This document shows positions 9,450 to 18,794 of a stretch of 64,000 nt of DNA, piece by piece. Each line of letters starts with the position of its first letter. Positions within the stretch are counted from its first letter, which is position 1. The notes beneath the pieces were generated by a model that made no database searches, was not told the DNA's origin, and saw only the letters and a list, made by a program, of their open reading frames with translations. Where the stretch lies: positions 62,001-126,000 of the forward strand of contig JAISQW010000001.1 of the NCBI GenBank assembly GCA_031273925.1, in the 5' to 3' direction. A program made the translations under genes and the position numbers. Origin of the DNA: Endomicrobium sp. Its GTDB lineage: Bacteria > Elusimicrobiota > Endomicrobiia > Endomicrobiales > Endomicrobiaceae.

Positions 9450-10991
9450 ATGAAAAATAAAATGTTAACTGGTCAGGCTGGTAAAGTAGCCTTTGGTATT
9501 CTTTTTTCAAGAATATTGGGATATATAAGAGATATGCTTGTTGCTAATTTCTTTGGTGTAGGTGTAATAGCTGATATCTTTTATGCTGCTTTGAGGATTT
9601 CTAATATTTTTAGACGATTATTAGGTGAGGATTCGTTTTCTGTTGCTTTTGTCCCTATCTTTAATGAATATTTACATACAAAAGAAAAAGAGAAAGTACA
9701 AAATTTCTTAAATGTGATATTTACAACTCTATTATTAATACTAATCTTAATATCTATTTTAGGCATATTATTATCACCATTTATAGTAAAAATTGTGGTT
9801 GGTGGGTTTGGTAGTAGTTTTGAAAAAATACAATTAACAGTTAAAATTGTAAAATTAATATTTCCGTCAGTTATTTTTATCAGTCTTTCTATTTTCTTAC
9901 TTGCTGTACTAAATACTTTAAATTCATTTTTTATTCCAGCATTAGCACCAGCATCATTAAGTTGTTCAGAAATTTTTTATATGCTTATCATTTTACCTAT
10001 GATTATATCTAGCAATGAAAATAAAATTATTGGACTTGCTATTAGTGTTATTGTTGGAGGAATATTACATTTTTTTATACAATATGCATGGCTAAAAAAA
10101 ATTGGATGGAGTTTAAAATTTAAACTTGATTTAAGTCATCCTGGAGTAAGAAAGATAATTTTTCTTATGATTCCGTCAATTATAGGATTATCAGTAGATC
10201 AAATAAATATTCTTGTTGATAATAGATGTGCGTCTTCACTGGAACAAGGTTCGTTATCTGCTCTTTATTATTCTAATAGACTCATACAAATGCCGATTTC
10301 AGTTTTTGGTATTGCTCTTGTTACAACTTCTCTTCCTGCAATGTCAAAGGCTTTTATTGAAAAAAAAATAACGGTATTAAAAGACCATTTAATCCAATCT
10401 ATATGTTTCATAATTTTTATGTTATTACCTGTAACAATAAGTTTTATGATTATAGGACTTCCTATTATAAAACTCTTATTTGAACATGGAAAATTTGACC
10501 ATTCTGGAGCAATTATGACTAATAATATTTTATTTTATTATTCATTCGGACTTTTAGCATTTGCACTATCTAAAATATTTGCAAATGCTTTTTATTCATT
10601 TCAAAATACAAAAACTCCTGTAAGAATAGCAATTTTATCAATGATATTACATATAATTTTATGTATTATACTGATTCGTCCTATGGGAGTATGTGGATTG
10701 GCTTTTTCAACATCTTTGTCATCTTATTTTAATTTAATTTTACTTGTTATAAAACTTAAAAAATATATAGGAAGATTAGAAATAAAAGAAATATTAGCAT
10801 CGTTTTTAAAATCTTTTGTTGCATCTATTATTATGGGATTTGTTGCGTTTAATATGTGTAAAATTTCAAATAATTTATTTATATCAGTACCAATTGGAAT
10901 ATTTTCAAGTTTTATAATATTCTGTGTAGTTTCATATATTTTAAAATCCAAAGAATTAAAAATGTTTGTAAAAATTTTTTATAATAAGTAA
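9450..10991 (+). CDS. murJ: Lipid II flippase MurJ (MviN family)
   Basis: Polytopic inner-membrane protein that flips lipid II to the periplasmic face for murein synthesis. The 513 residues contain about 14 hydrophobic segments typical of the MOP exporter superfamily. The N-terminal block with GILFSRILGYIRDM and FxxALRISNIFRRLLGEDSFSVAFVP is the MurJ signature. It starts 24 bases after miaA. With murC, murB, ddl and mltG elsewhere in this window it supports a working peptidoglycan layer. Confidence 0.95.
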   Translation: MKNKMLTGQAGKVAFGILFSRILGYIRDMLVANFFGVGVIADIFYAALRISNIFRRLLGEDSFSVAFVPIFNEYLHTKEKEKVQNFLNVIFTTLLLILILISILGILLSPFIVKIVVGGFGSSFEKIQLTVKIVKLIFPSVIFISLSIFLLAVLNTLNSFFIPALAPASLSCSEIFYMLIILPMIISSNENKIIGLAISVIVGGILHFFIQYAWLKKIGWSLKFKLDLSHPGVRKIIFLMIPSIIGLSVDQINILVDNRCASSLEQGSLSALYYSNRLIQMPISVFGIALVTTSLPAMSKAFIEKKITVLKDHLIQSICFIIFMLLPVTISFMIIGLPIIKLLFEHGKFDHSGAIMTNNILFYYSFGLLAFALSKIFANAFYSFQNTKTPVRIAILSMILHIILCIILIRPMGVCGLAFSTSLSSYFNLILLVIKLKKYIGRLEIKEILASFLKSFVASIIMGFVAFNMCKISNNLFISVPIGIFSSFIIFCVVSYILKSKELKMFVKIFYNK

Positions 10992-11045
10992 AAATATTAT
11001 TAGATAATTAAATTTTTTTTTTTGTATAATAAAAGTGATCAAAAT

Positions 11046-11705
11046 ATGCTTCTATGGATTAGTGACATTCCGAGAAATGCAGTGATGAATATGTCTTTAG
11101 ATGAAATGCTTTTTAATAGTTATAAAAATGAACCTATTTTAAGGACATATTGTTGGGATAACAAATATACAACAATAGGATATTTTCAAAAAATTAAAGA
11201 CATTAAAACAAACATTTTTGTAAGAAGATTTACAGGTGGTCTTATGGTAAACCACTATAACGATATTTCCTATAGTTTTATAATATCATCTAAATTTTGG
11301 GATATATATGATCAAAATTTGACATATAGACATATTCATTTTGCAATTAAAAAAGCTTTAGAAGCATTAAATATTAATTCTATTTTTTTAGATAAAAATG
11401 TAAATGATTATTCTAATTGTTATTGTCTTGATACGTTTTGTCAAAATGATTTAATTTTGAATGATAGAAAAATAGTCGGTTCATGTTTACGTAGAAGTGG
11501 TAGAAAACTTATTGTTCAGGGTTCAATTCATGTTAATTTAAATAAAGATAATAAGAAAAGTTTTTCAAAAAAGTTTGCAGAAAATATTAATAATATTTTA
11601 AAAGATGTAATAAAAGTTTATGACTTTAATATATATGATCTTAATTATGCAAATATCATTGCCAAAAAAAAATATTCCAATAAAAATTGGAATAGTAAAT
11701 TTTAA
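11046..11705 (+). CDS. Lipoate-protein ligase / octanoyltransferase family (LplA/LipM-like)
   Basis: Member of the biotin/lipoate A/B ligase family, which attaches lipoyl or octanoyl groups to carrier domains. Visible motifs are RRFTGGLMVNH (lipoyl pocket) and KIVGS with Lys142. Cys127 sits 15 residues before that lysine, the position of the catalytic Cys in LipM octanoyltransferases, as I recall that family. At 219 residues it lacks the C-terminal accessory domain of E. coli LplA. I place the start at ATG 11046, giving MLLWISDIPRNAVMNMSLDEML like the family N-terminus. A TTG at 11022 would add eight residues. No other lipoate gene lies in the window, so ligase and transferase cannot be told apart. 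Confidence 0.8.
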   Translation: MLLWISDIPRNAVMNMSLDEMLFNSYKNEPILRTYCWDNKYTTIGYFQKIKDIKTNIFVRRFTGGLMVNHYNDISYSFIISSKFWDIYDQNLTYRHIHFAIKKALEALNINSIFLDKNVNDYSNCYCLDTFCQNDLILNDRKIVGSCLRRSGRKLIVQGSIHVNLNKDNKKSFSKKFAENINNILKDVIKVYDFNIYDLNYANIIAKKKYSNKNWNSKF

Positions 11706-11740
11706 AATATAGTAATACATATATCAGTAAGGAACTAAAA

Positions 11741-14005
11741 TTGGAAAACAATATTATTAATAATAAAATTAAATTAAGTAAAAATGCATTTACTGTTCTT
11801 CAAAAGAGATATTTTAAAAAAAATTGCAAAGGAAAAATAATTGAGAATCCTGAAAGTTTATTTTATAGAGTCGCAAAGACCGTTGCTAGTGCAGATAAAA
11901 TATATAATAGTAATGCAGATATAAAATGTTTGACAAACGAGTTTTATGTAATTATGGCTTCTTTAGATTTTTTACCTAATTCACCAACTTTGATGAATGC
12001 AGGAAGTACTTTGCAACAACTTTCAGCTTGTTTTGTTTTACCAATAGATGATTCAATAAATTCTATTTTTGAAACATTAAAAAATACTGCTATTATACAT
12101 AAATCAGGAGGTGGTACTGGCTTTTCATTTTCTAAACTGCGGCCTAATCAAGATATAGTAAAAACAACTTTAGGTGTTTCTTCTGGTCCTGTATCTTTTA
12201 TGCAAGTTTTTAATGCTGCTACTGAAGCTATAAAACAAGGTGGTAGAAGACGTGGAGCAAATATGGGAATATTGCGAGTAGATCATCCTGATATTTTAGA
12301 ATTTATAGTTTGTAAGGATAAAAATAATAGTTTGAATAATTTTAATATATCTGTTGCTATTACTAATGAATTTATGAACGCTGTTGAGAAAAATGAGTTT
12401 TATAATCTTTATAATCCAAGAAATGGTAAAATATTCAACAAATTAAATGCAAAAGAAGTTTTTGATAAAATAGTTAATCAAGCGTGGAAAAATGGCGAAC
12501 CAGGAATAATTTTTATTGATACAATAAACAATAAAAATCCTATACATAATATTGCTTTAGTTGAATCGACAAATCCTTGTGGAGAACAACCTCTTCTCCC
12601 TTATGAATCATGCAATTTAGGATCGATAAACTTGGGACATTTTGTAAAAAATGGTGAAATTGATTGGATAAGACTTGAAAAAATTATTAGAATTTCTGTT
12701 CATTTTCTTGATAATGTAATTGACGTAAATGATTATCCTATAAAGGAAATAGAGAAAGTTACACGTTCTAATAGAAAAATAGGACTTGGTGTTATGGGTT
12801 GGGCAGATTTACTTTTACACTTAGGTATTCCTTATGGTTCTGAAAAATCACTTATTCTTGCAAAAAAAACAATGCAATTTATACAAGTTAAATCTCATGA
12901 ATTTTCCGAAGAACTTGCAACAATAAGAGGAGCGTTCCCAAATTTTAAAAAAAGTATATATTCAAATGGTAAGCCCATAAGAAATGCAACAACAACAACA
13001 ATTGCGCCGACAGGAACTATTGGTATAATAGCTTCAGCATCTAGTGGTATTGAACCTCTTTTTGCTATTGTATATAAAAGATTAAATTGCCTTGACGGTA
13101 ATGAAGAAATGTATGAAATAAATCCTATTTTTGCCAAAATTGCAAAAGAAAAAGAGTTTTATTCACAAGAACTTATTGCCAAAATTGCAAGGCAAGGTAG
13201 TATAAGTGAATTTAAAGAAATTCCAAATGAAATAAGGGAAGTATTTATAACTTCACATGATATTACTTTTTTGGAACATGTTAAAATGCAAGCGGCATTC
13301 CAAGAATTTACTGATAATGCTGTGTCAAAAACTATCAATTTTCCAAATTCTGCAACTAATGAGGATGTAAAAAGAGCTTACGTGCTTTCATATAAAATTG
13401 GGTGTAAAGGAATAACTGTTTATCGTGATGGCAGCAGAGAAAAACAAGTATTAAATATTGATAATAAAGAAAAAAGAAATAAACGGCTAAATGAATCAAA
13501 ACCAAGGACTCGTCCGATTAAAACACAAGGTTTTACGTTTCTTATGCGAACAGGATGTGGTAAAATGTATGTTACTGTGAATGAAGATAATAGAGGAATG
13601 TGTGAAGTGTTTACACAACTTGGAAAATCTGGTGGTTGTACTTCTTCGCAAGCAGAAGCTATAAGTCGTTTAATTTCTTTAGCTTTGCGTTCTGGTGTTG
13701 ATCAAAAAGAAATAATAAATCAATTAAAGGGTATAAGATGTCCTTCACCAATGCTTGTAAGTGGTGGTGTGATTTTGTCATGTGCTGATGCTGTTGCAAA
13801 AGCTTTAGAATTTTATAACAATGAAAAGACGTTATTTTTAAATAATAAAAATAATTTATCACAATATCATAAGAAACATTTTAAATCAGAAGGGAATATT
13901 GATTTATTAGGAGCATGTCCTCAATGTCCAGAATGTGGAGAAATGTTAGTATTTACAGAAGGATGTATATTTTGTCATGGATGTAGTTATTCTAAATGTT
14001 CTTAA
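11741..14005 (+). CDS. nrdJ: Adenosylcobalamin-dependent (class II) ribonucleotide reductase
   Basis: Reduces ribonucleotides to deoxyribonucleotides using a cobalamin-derived radical, with no oxygen requirement. The 754 residues contain Cys97 in SACFVLP (active-site thiol pair), the NPCGE block with Asn278, Cys280 and Glu282, and PTGTIG further on. The C-terminal tail is Cys-rich (CPQCPECGEML and CIFCHGCSYSKC), typical of NrdJ for re-reduction or zinc binding. Translation starts at TTG 11741, supported by AAGGA (11729-11733) 7 bases upstream. The organism must therefore obtain cobalamin. No cobalamin riboswitch fits in the 35-base gap upstream. dcd follows. Confidence 0.96.
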   Translation: MENNIINNKIKLSKNAFTVLQKRYFKKNCKGKIIENPESLFYRVAKTVASADKIYNSNADIKCLTNEFYVIMASLDFLPNSPTLMNAGSTLQQLSACFVLPIDDSINSIFETLKNTAIIHKSGGGTGFSFSKLRPNQDIVKTTLGVSSGPVSFMQVFNAATEAIKQGGRRRGANMGILRVDHPDILEFIVCKDKNNSLNNFNISVAITNEFMNAVEKNEFYNLYNPRNGKIFNKLNAKEVFDKIVNQAWKNGEPGIIFIDTINNKNPIHNIALVESTNPCGEQPLLPYESCNLGSINLGHFVKNGEIDWIRLEKIIRISVHFLDNVIDVNDYPIKEIEKVTRSNRKIGLGVMGWADLLLHLGIPYGSEKSLILAKKTMQFIQVKSHEFSEELATIRGAFPNFKKSIYSNGKPIRNATTTTIAPTGTIGIIASASSGIEPLFAIVYKRLNCLDGNEEMYEINPIFAKIAKEKEFYSQELIAKIARQGSISEFKEIPNEIREVFITSHDITFLEHVKMQAAFQEFTDNAVSKTINFPNSATNEDVKRAYVLSYKIGCKGITVYRDGSREKQVLNIDNKEKRNKRLNESKPRTRPIKTQGFTFLMRTGCGKMYVTVNEDNRGMCEVFTQLGKSGGCTSSQAEAISRLISLALRSGVDQKEIINQLKGIRCPSPMLVSGGVILSCADAVAKALEFYNNEKTLFLNNKNNLSQYHKKHFKSEGNIDLLGACPQCPECGEMLVFTEGCIFCHGCSYSKCS

Positions 14006-14039
14006 TTAAAATTAATTTTTTAAAAAACAGTTAAATAAA

Positions 14040-14591
14040 ATGATAAAAAATGATAAATGGATAAGAGAAATGTCTATTAAATATGATATGATCAAACCAT
14101 TTGAAAAAGACCAAATTAAAAATCTAAAAATCTCGTATGGTACGTCTTCTTATGGATATGATATGCGTCTTTCGAATAAATTTATGCTTATAAAGAGTGG
14201 TGTAAAAATACTTGATCCTAAACATTTATCAGATAGATTATTCATTTATAGAACAGTTAATAACTATATTAAAATTCCACCTAATTCTACAATCTTAGGC
14301 AAGTCAGTGGAATATTTTAAAATTCCGAGAAATATTTTAACTATTGCATTTGGAAAGTCTACTTATATAAGGTGTGGAATTTTAATTAATATAACACCAT
14401 TTGAACCGGAGTGGGAAGGGTACGTTACACTTTCAATAGCCAATATGACATCAATATATGTAAAAGTTTATATAAATGAGGGTATAGCACAAGTTTTATT
14501 TTTAAGTGTAAACGAAGTTTGTGAGAAATCATATGTCGATAAAAAAGGAAAATATAATATACAAAAAATTATAACTCATGCGAAAATTTAA
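14040..14591 (+). CDS. dcd: dCTP deaminase (Dcd) lacking the catalytic glutamate
   Basis: Homotrimeric dUTPase-fold enzyme that normally deaminates dCTP to dUTP, supplying dUMP for thymidylate synthesis (here by thyX). The 183 residues align along their length with bacterial Dcd: KWIREM at the start, SSYGYDMRLS, SVEYFKIPRN, GKSTYIRCGI (Ser and Arg of the active site) and TPFEPEWEGYVTL. The family then has Glu in LEFSNTT or IEISNTT, the general base (Glu138 in E. coli). Here the stretch reads LSIANMT and the residue is Ser132, codon TCA at 14433. The frame is otherwise intact, so the gene is made, but its deaminase activity is in doubt. The leader has no Shine-Dalgarno. Confidence 0.9.
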   Translation: MIKNDKWIREMSIKYDMIKPFEKDQIKNLKISYGTSSYGYDMRLSNKFMLIKSGVKILDPKHLSDRLFIYRTVNNYIKIPPNSTILGKSVEYFKIPRNILTIAFGKSTYIRCGILINITPFEPEWEGYVTLSIANMTSIYVKVYINEGIAQVLFLSVNEVCEKSYVDKKGKYNIQKIITHAKI

Positions 14592-14619
14592 TATAAATTA
14601 ATAAATAAATTTTTAAAAA

Positions 14620-16131
14620 ATGATTTTAATACTAGATTTTGGTTCACAATACACACAGTTGATAGCAAAATGTATAAGAGAAGAAAAAGTATATTGCGAG
14701 GTACATCCTGGTAATAAGCAAGTTAGTTCTTGTATAGATATTAGAAAATTAAAAGGTATTATTCTATCCGGTGGATATGAAAGTGTTTATTCAAATAGTG
14801 CACCTTTTCCTGATTCTAATATTTGGAGCCTTGGTGTACCTATTTTAGGAATATGTTATGGAATGCAAATTATTGCTAAACGCTTTGGAGCTAAAGTTAT
14901 TCCATCAAAAAATAGAGAATTTGGATTTATGAATGTGATTGTAGATCGCACATGTCTTTTATTTTACAATCTTAATTTTAAAGAGAGTTTTTGGATGAGT
15001 CATATAGATAGACTTTTTGAAGTACCTAAAGATTTTAGAATTACAGCAAAATCAACTAGTTATTTTTTTATAGCAGCTATAGAAAATATGTCAAAAAATA
15101 TATATGGCGTTCAATTCCATCCTGAAGTAAAACACTCCATTAATGGCAAGCAAATTTTAAAAAATTTTATTTTTAAAATTTGTAAATCTAATCCTAATTG
15201 GACAATGGAATCATATATAGTAAATGAAATTAAAAGAGTTCAAAAGCAAGTTGGAAAAAGTAAAGTTTTATGTGCTGTTTCTGGTGGTGTTGATTCCTAT
15301 GTTGCTGCTATAATACTTCACAAAGCAATAGGTAAACAATTAATATGTATTTATATAGATCATGGTTTACAAAGATTTAATGAAACCAAAAGAGTACGTA
15401 AAATATTTAATAGAATTTTTAAAGAAAATTTTATTATAATCAATGCAAAAAAAGAATTTTTTTCAAAACTTAAAACTGTAACTAATCCTGAAAAAAAAAG
15501 AAAAATTATTGGTCATTCTTTTATAAAAATATTCGAAACAGAAGCAAGAAAAATAAAGGGAATACATTTTTTATTGCAAGGCACAATATATTCCGATATT
15601 ATAGAAAGTGTTTCTATTAAAAGTCATCACAATGTCGGATGTATACCTACAAAAATGAACATGGAATTAGTTGAACCAATAAAATTTTTGTTTAAAGATG
15701 AAGTTAGAGCTTTAGGCAAAAAGCTTAAAATACCAAAAGAAATTATAAATAGACAACCTTTCCCTGGACCAGGTTTCGCAGTTAGAATACTTGGTGAAAT
15801 AACTTTAAAAAAGATAAACATTTTAAGAAAAGCTGATAATATAGTTATTGAAGAAATAAAAAAATCTGGTATATATAAAAAAATATGGCAGTCATTTGCT
15901 GTCATACTTCCAGTTAAAACTGTTGGTGTTATGGGAGATTTTAGAACATACGAACATGTAATTGCTATAAGAGTTGTAAGTTCTGAAGATGCAATGACTG
16001 CTGATTGGGTAAGACTTCCTTATGAATTACTTGCTAGAATGTCATCTCGTATTATAAATGAAGTTAGAGGTGTCAATAGAGTAGTTTATGACATTTCCAG
16101 CAAACCACCTGCTACTATAGAATGGGAATAA
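14620..16131 (+). CDS. guaA: GMP synthase (glutamine-hydrolysing)
   Basis: Converts XMP to GMP using glutamine and ATP. The 503 residues hold an N-terminal class I amidotransferase with Cys79 (ILGICYGMQ) and the His-Glu pair in VQFHPEVKHS. An ATP-pyrophosphatase domain follows with SGGVDS at 221-226, then a dimerisation domain with QPFPGPGFAVRILGE. All triad residues are present. The start lacks a Shine-Dalgarno (leader ATTTTTAAAAA). Its stop overlaps the next start by one base (TAATG), so pstS may be translationally coupled. Confidence 0.97.
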   Translation: MILILDFGSQYTQLIAKCIREEKVYCEVHPGNKQVSSCIDIRKLKGIILSGGYESVYSNSAPFPDSNIWSLGVPILGICYGMQIIAKRFGAKVIPSKNREFGFMNVIVDRTCLLFYNLNFKESFWMSHIDRLFEVPKDFRITAKSTSYFFIAAIENMSKNIYGVQFHPEVKHSINGKQILKNFIFKICKSNPNWTMESYIVNEIKRVQKQVGKSKVLCAVSGGVDSYVAAIILHKAIGKQLICIYIDHGLQRFNETKRVRKIFNRIFKENFIIINAKKEFFSKLKTVTNPEKKRKIIGHSFIKIFETEARKIKGIHFLLQGTIYSDIIESVSIKSHHNVGCIPTKMNMELVEPIKFLFKDEVRALGKKLKIPKEIINRQPFPGPGFAVRILGEITLKKINILRKADNIVIEEIKKSGIYKKIWQSFAVILPVKTVGVMGDFRTYEHVIAIRVVSSEDAMTADWVRLPYELLARMSSRIINEVRGVNRVVYDISSKPPATIEWE

Positions 16132-17009
16132 TGAAAAAAATTGTGATATTTTTTATTGTAATATTTTTTTGTATTGCAATTTTGTATTTGTTAATATTCA
16201 AAAATACAGTTAAGAATAAAAGTTATGAGTCTATACAAATTAAAGGATCGGATACTATTGTAAGTCTTGTCCAATTATGGGCAGAATGTTTTATAAAAAA
16301 ATATCCAATGTACAATATAAGTATTATAGGTGGTGGTTCTGGTGTTGGTTTCGCTTCTTTAATAAATGGAACCTGTGATATTGCTATGTCTTCTCGTCAA
16401 GTGAATAAAAACGAAAAATTGTTAGCATATAATAATAATGTTAATTTAACTGAATTTAAAGTTGGCCTTGATGGTTTAGCTGTAATTGTAAATAAAAATA
16501 ATCCAGTTTCTGGATTAACATTAAAACAATTACGTGATATTTTTGTTGGTAAAATTGTCAATTGGAAAGAGATTCATTGTGGTAAAAACGAAAAAATAGT
16601 TGTGCTCTCTAGGGAAAGTAATTCAGGTACATATGTATTTTTTAAAGAATGTATTTTAAAAAAAAATGAAGGTAATATATGCCATGAATTTTCAATACAT
16701 TCTCTCATGATGGCTTCATCACAAGCTATACATCATGAGGTTTCGCAAAATTCTAATGCTATAGGGTATATTGGCATGGGATTTTTAGATAATAAAGTAA
16801 AAGTTATTGCTATAGCTGCAAATAAAACATCTAAATATATTTATCCTACTATAAAAAATGTTAAAAATAATTTATATCCTATTTCAAGGCCTTTGTATTT
16901 ATATACTAAAGATATTAAAAAAACTTCTATAAAAAATTTTATAGAATATGTTTTATCAGTAGATGGACAGAAAATTACTTCAAGAACTGATTTTGTATCT
17001 ATAATATAG
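16131..17009 (+). CDS. pstS: Phosphate ABC transporter substrate-binding protein PstS
   Basis: Periplasmic phosphate receptor of the Pst importer. It begins with a long hydrophobic stretch (about residues 4-23) that acts as a signal peptide or membrane anchor. No convincing lipobox is present. The mature part has the PBP-like phosphate-binding landmarks IKGSDTIVSL, GGGSGVGFASLINGTCDIAMSSR and SRESNSGTYVFFKE. I chose ATG 16131, which overlaps the guaA stop by one base and gives MKKIVIFF. ATG 16122 would add three residues. It is first in pstS-pstC-pstA-pstB1-pstB2-phoU. Confidence 0.9.
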   Translation: MKKIVIFFIVIFFCIAILYLLIFKNTVKNKSYESIQIKGSDTIVSLVQLWAECFIKKYPMYNISIIGGGSGVGFASLINGTCDIAMSSRQVNKNEKLLAYNNNVNLTEFKVGLDGLAVIVNKNNPVSGLTLKQLRDIFVGKIVNWKEIHCGKNEKIVVLSRESNSGTYVFFKECILKKNEGNICHEFSIHSLMMASSQAIHHEVSQNSNAIGYIGMGFLDNKVKVIAIAANKTSKYIYPTIKNVKNNLYPISRPLYLYTKDIKKTSIKNFIEYVLSVDGQKITSRTDFVSII

Positions 17010-17073
17010 TGTTGTAAATATTTGCGTGCATAAAAATTTAATTTTTTTGTTTATGTATTATTTTGGTAAAAAC

Positions 17074-17943
17074 ATGAGAAAAATCTTATATATTATAATT
17101 GAATCTATAATTTTTTTTTGTGGTATATTGTCTATTATTTTTGTGATTTTGATTTTTGGTTTCTTATTCAAAGAAAGTTTTGTTTTTTTAAAAAATTATA
17201 ATATTGTAAAGTTTTTATTTGGACGGTTTTGGTATCCTACTTTAGAAACTGCTTTATTTGGTATTTTGCCATTTATTTGTGGTTCAGTTTTAGTAAGTGT
17301 TGGAGCATGTATAATAGCTGTCCCTATTGGAATTATGACTGCGCTTTTTATTTCGGAAGTTGCATCTAAAAATATTAGAAATATTTTAAAATCTTTAATT
17401 GAACTTATGGCAGCTATCCCTAGTATAGTTATAGGTTTTATAGGTATGGCTACAATTGTTCCAATTGTGAAAAATGTTTTTTCCATACCTACAGGTCTTA
17501 CAGCTTTTACAGGTTCATTAATGCTTGCATTTATGGCGATTCCTACTATAGTGACAATATCTGAAGATGCCATACACTCTGTTCCTTGGCAATATAGAGA
17601 AGGTGCACTTGCATTGGGAGCTACAAAATGGCAAATGATGAAAATAGTTATATTAAAAATTGCAATGCCAGGTATAATGGGTGCTATAATGCTTGGAATA
17701 GGTAGAGTCGTAGGTGAGACTATGGCTGTAATAATGATAACAGGTAATGCTGCACATATTCCTACTTCAATTTTTGACCCCGTAAGGACATTAACCGCTA
17801 CAATAGCTACTGAAATGGGGGAAACAGTTAAAGGTGGTATACATTATAAATCTTTGTTTGCTATAGGATTTGTTCTTTTTATAATAACTTTTATTGTTAA
17901 TTTTATAGCAGATATATTTTTAAAAAAAAATAAAAATTTATGA
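17074..17943 (+). CDS. pstC: Phosphate ABC transporter permease PstC
   Basis: Inner-membrane permease subunit of the Pst importer, with about six transmembrane segments. The EAA-type loop REGALALGATKWQ, which docks onto the ATPase, is followed by GRVVGETMAVIMITG, typical of PstC. The start is uncertain: ATG 17074 gives a family-like N-terminus, while ATG 17053 and GTG 17026 are alternatives. None has a good Shine-Dalgarno. The stop overlaps the pstA start (ATGA). Confidence 0.92.
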   Translation: MRKILYIIIESIIFFCGILSIIFVILIFGFLFKESFVFLKNYNIVKFLFGRFWYPTLETALFGILPFICGSVLVSVGACIIAVPIGIMTALFISEVASKNIRNILKSLIELMAAIPSIVIGFIGMATIVPIVKNVFSIPTGLTAFTGSLMLAFMAIPTIVTISEDAIHSVPWQYREGALALGATKWQMMKIVILKIAMPGIMGAIMLGIGRVVGETMAVIMITGNAAHIPTSIFDPVRTLTATIATEMGETVKGGIHYKSLFAIGFVLFIITFIVNFIADIFLKKNKNL

Positions 17944-18794
17944 TAAAATTAAATTCTAAATTTTCTCAAAAAATTCCATTTTTTTTTCTTTATGCCGCAA
18001 CAATTTTAACTATTATCCCAGTTATTACAATAATATTTGTTATAATAAAGAATGGACTTTCAGCCATAAACTGGGAATTTCTGACTTCTATGCCGAGAGA
18101 TGGTATGCGAGCTGGTGGAATTTTTCCAGCTATACTTGGGACATTTTTTATTATTTTATTGACTATTATATTTGTTTTTCCAATTGGTATTTGTGCAGCA
18201 ATTTATTTAAATGAATATGCAAAAAACAATTTATTAACAAGAGTTATTAATCTTGCTATTATAAATCTTGCTGGCATCCCTTCAGTAGTTTATGGATTGT
18301 TTGGCCTTGGAGTTTTTGTTATATTTTTTAAATTAGGAGTTTCTGTTGTTTCTGGTGCTTTAACTTTATCTATAATGGAATTACCTGTTGTTATAACAAC
18401 TACAAGATCTGCATTAAATAGTGTTCCATATTCGTTTAGAGAGGCAAGTTTGTCATTAGGTATAAGTCGTTGGCTTACTATAAGGCATATAGTTTTACCA
18501 AATGCTGTTCCAGGTATTCTTACAGGTTCCATATTAAGTATTGCAAGGATATCTGGAGAAACAGCTCCAGTCTTATTTACTGCTTCAGCACTTTATGTTT
18601 CATACTTACCACATTCGATGTTTGATCAAGTAATGATTTTACCATATCATTTATATGTTATATCAACACAAGTTCCTAATGTCAGAAAAGATATGATATA
18701 TGCTACTGCTTTTGTTTTATTAATACTTGTACTAGGCATAAGTTGTATTGCAATAGTTGCGAGAATTTATTTTAAGAGGCGTAAAAAATGGTAA
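17940..18794 (+). CDS. pstA: Phosphate ABC transporter permease PstA
   Basis: Second permease subunit of the Pst importer. Its 284 residues include about six membrane segments, the EAA loop REASLSLGISRWLTIRHIVLP and the ISGETAPVLFTA block. It overlaps pstC by four bases and pstB1 by seven, so the three are translated together. PstC and PstA already form an asymmetric pair, which matters for the unequal ATPases that follow. Confidence 0.94.
   Translation: MIKLNSKFSQKIPFFFLYAATILTIIPVITIIFVIIKNGLSAINWEFLTSMPRDGMRAGGIFPAILGTFFIILLTIIFVFPIGICAAIYLNEYAKNNLLTRVINLAIINLAGIPSVVYGLFGLGVFVIFFKLGVSVVSGALTLSIMELPVVITTTRSALNSVPYSFREASLSLGISRWLTIRHIVLPNAVPGILTGSILSIARISGETAPVLFTASALYVSYLPHSMFDQVMILPYHLYVISTQVPNVRKDMIYATAFVLLILVLGISCIAIVARIYFKRRKKW

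Noticed and set aside
11706..11740. Possible cobalamin riboswitch upstream of nrdJ
   Set aside because: The gap is only 35 bases, far too short for the aptamer, and no B12-box-like sequence was seen.
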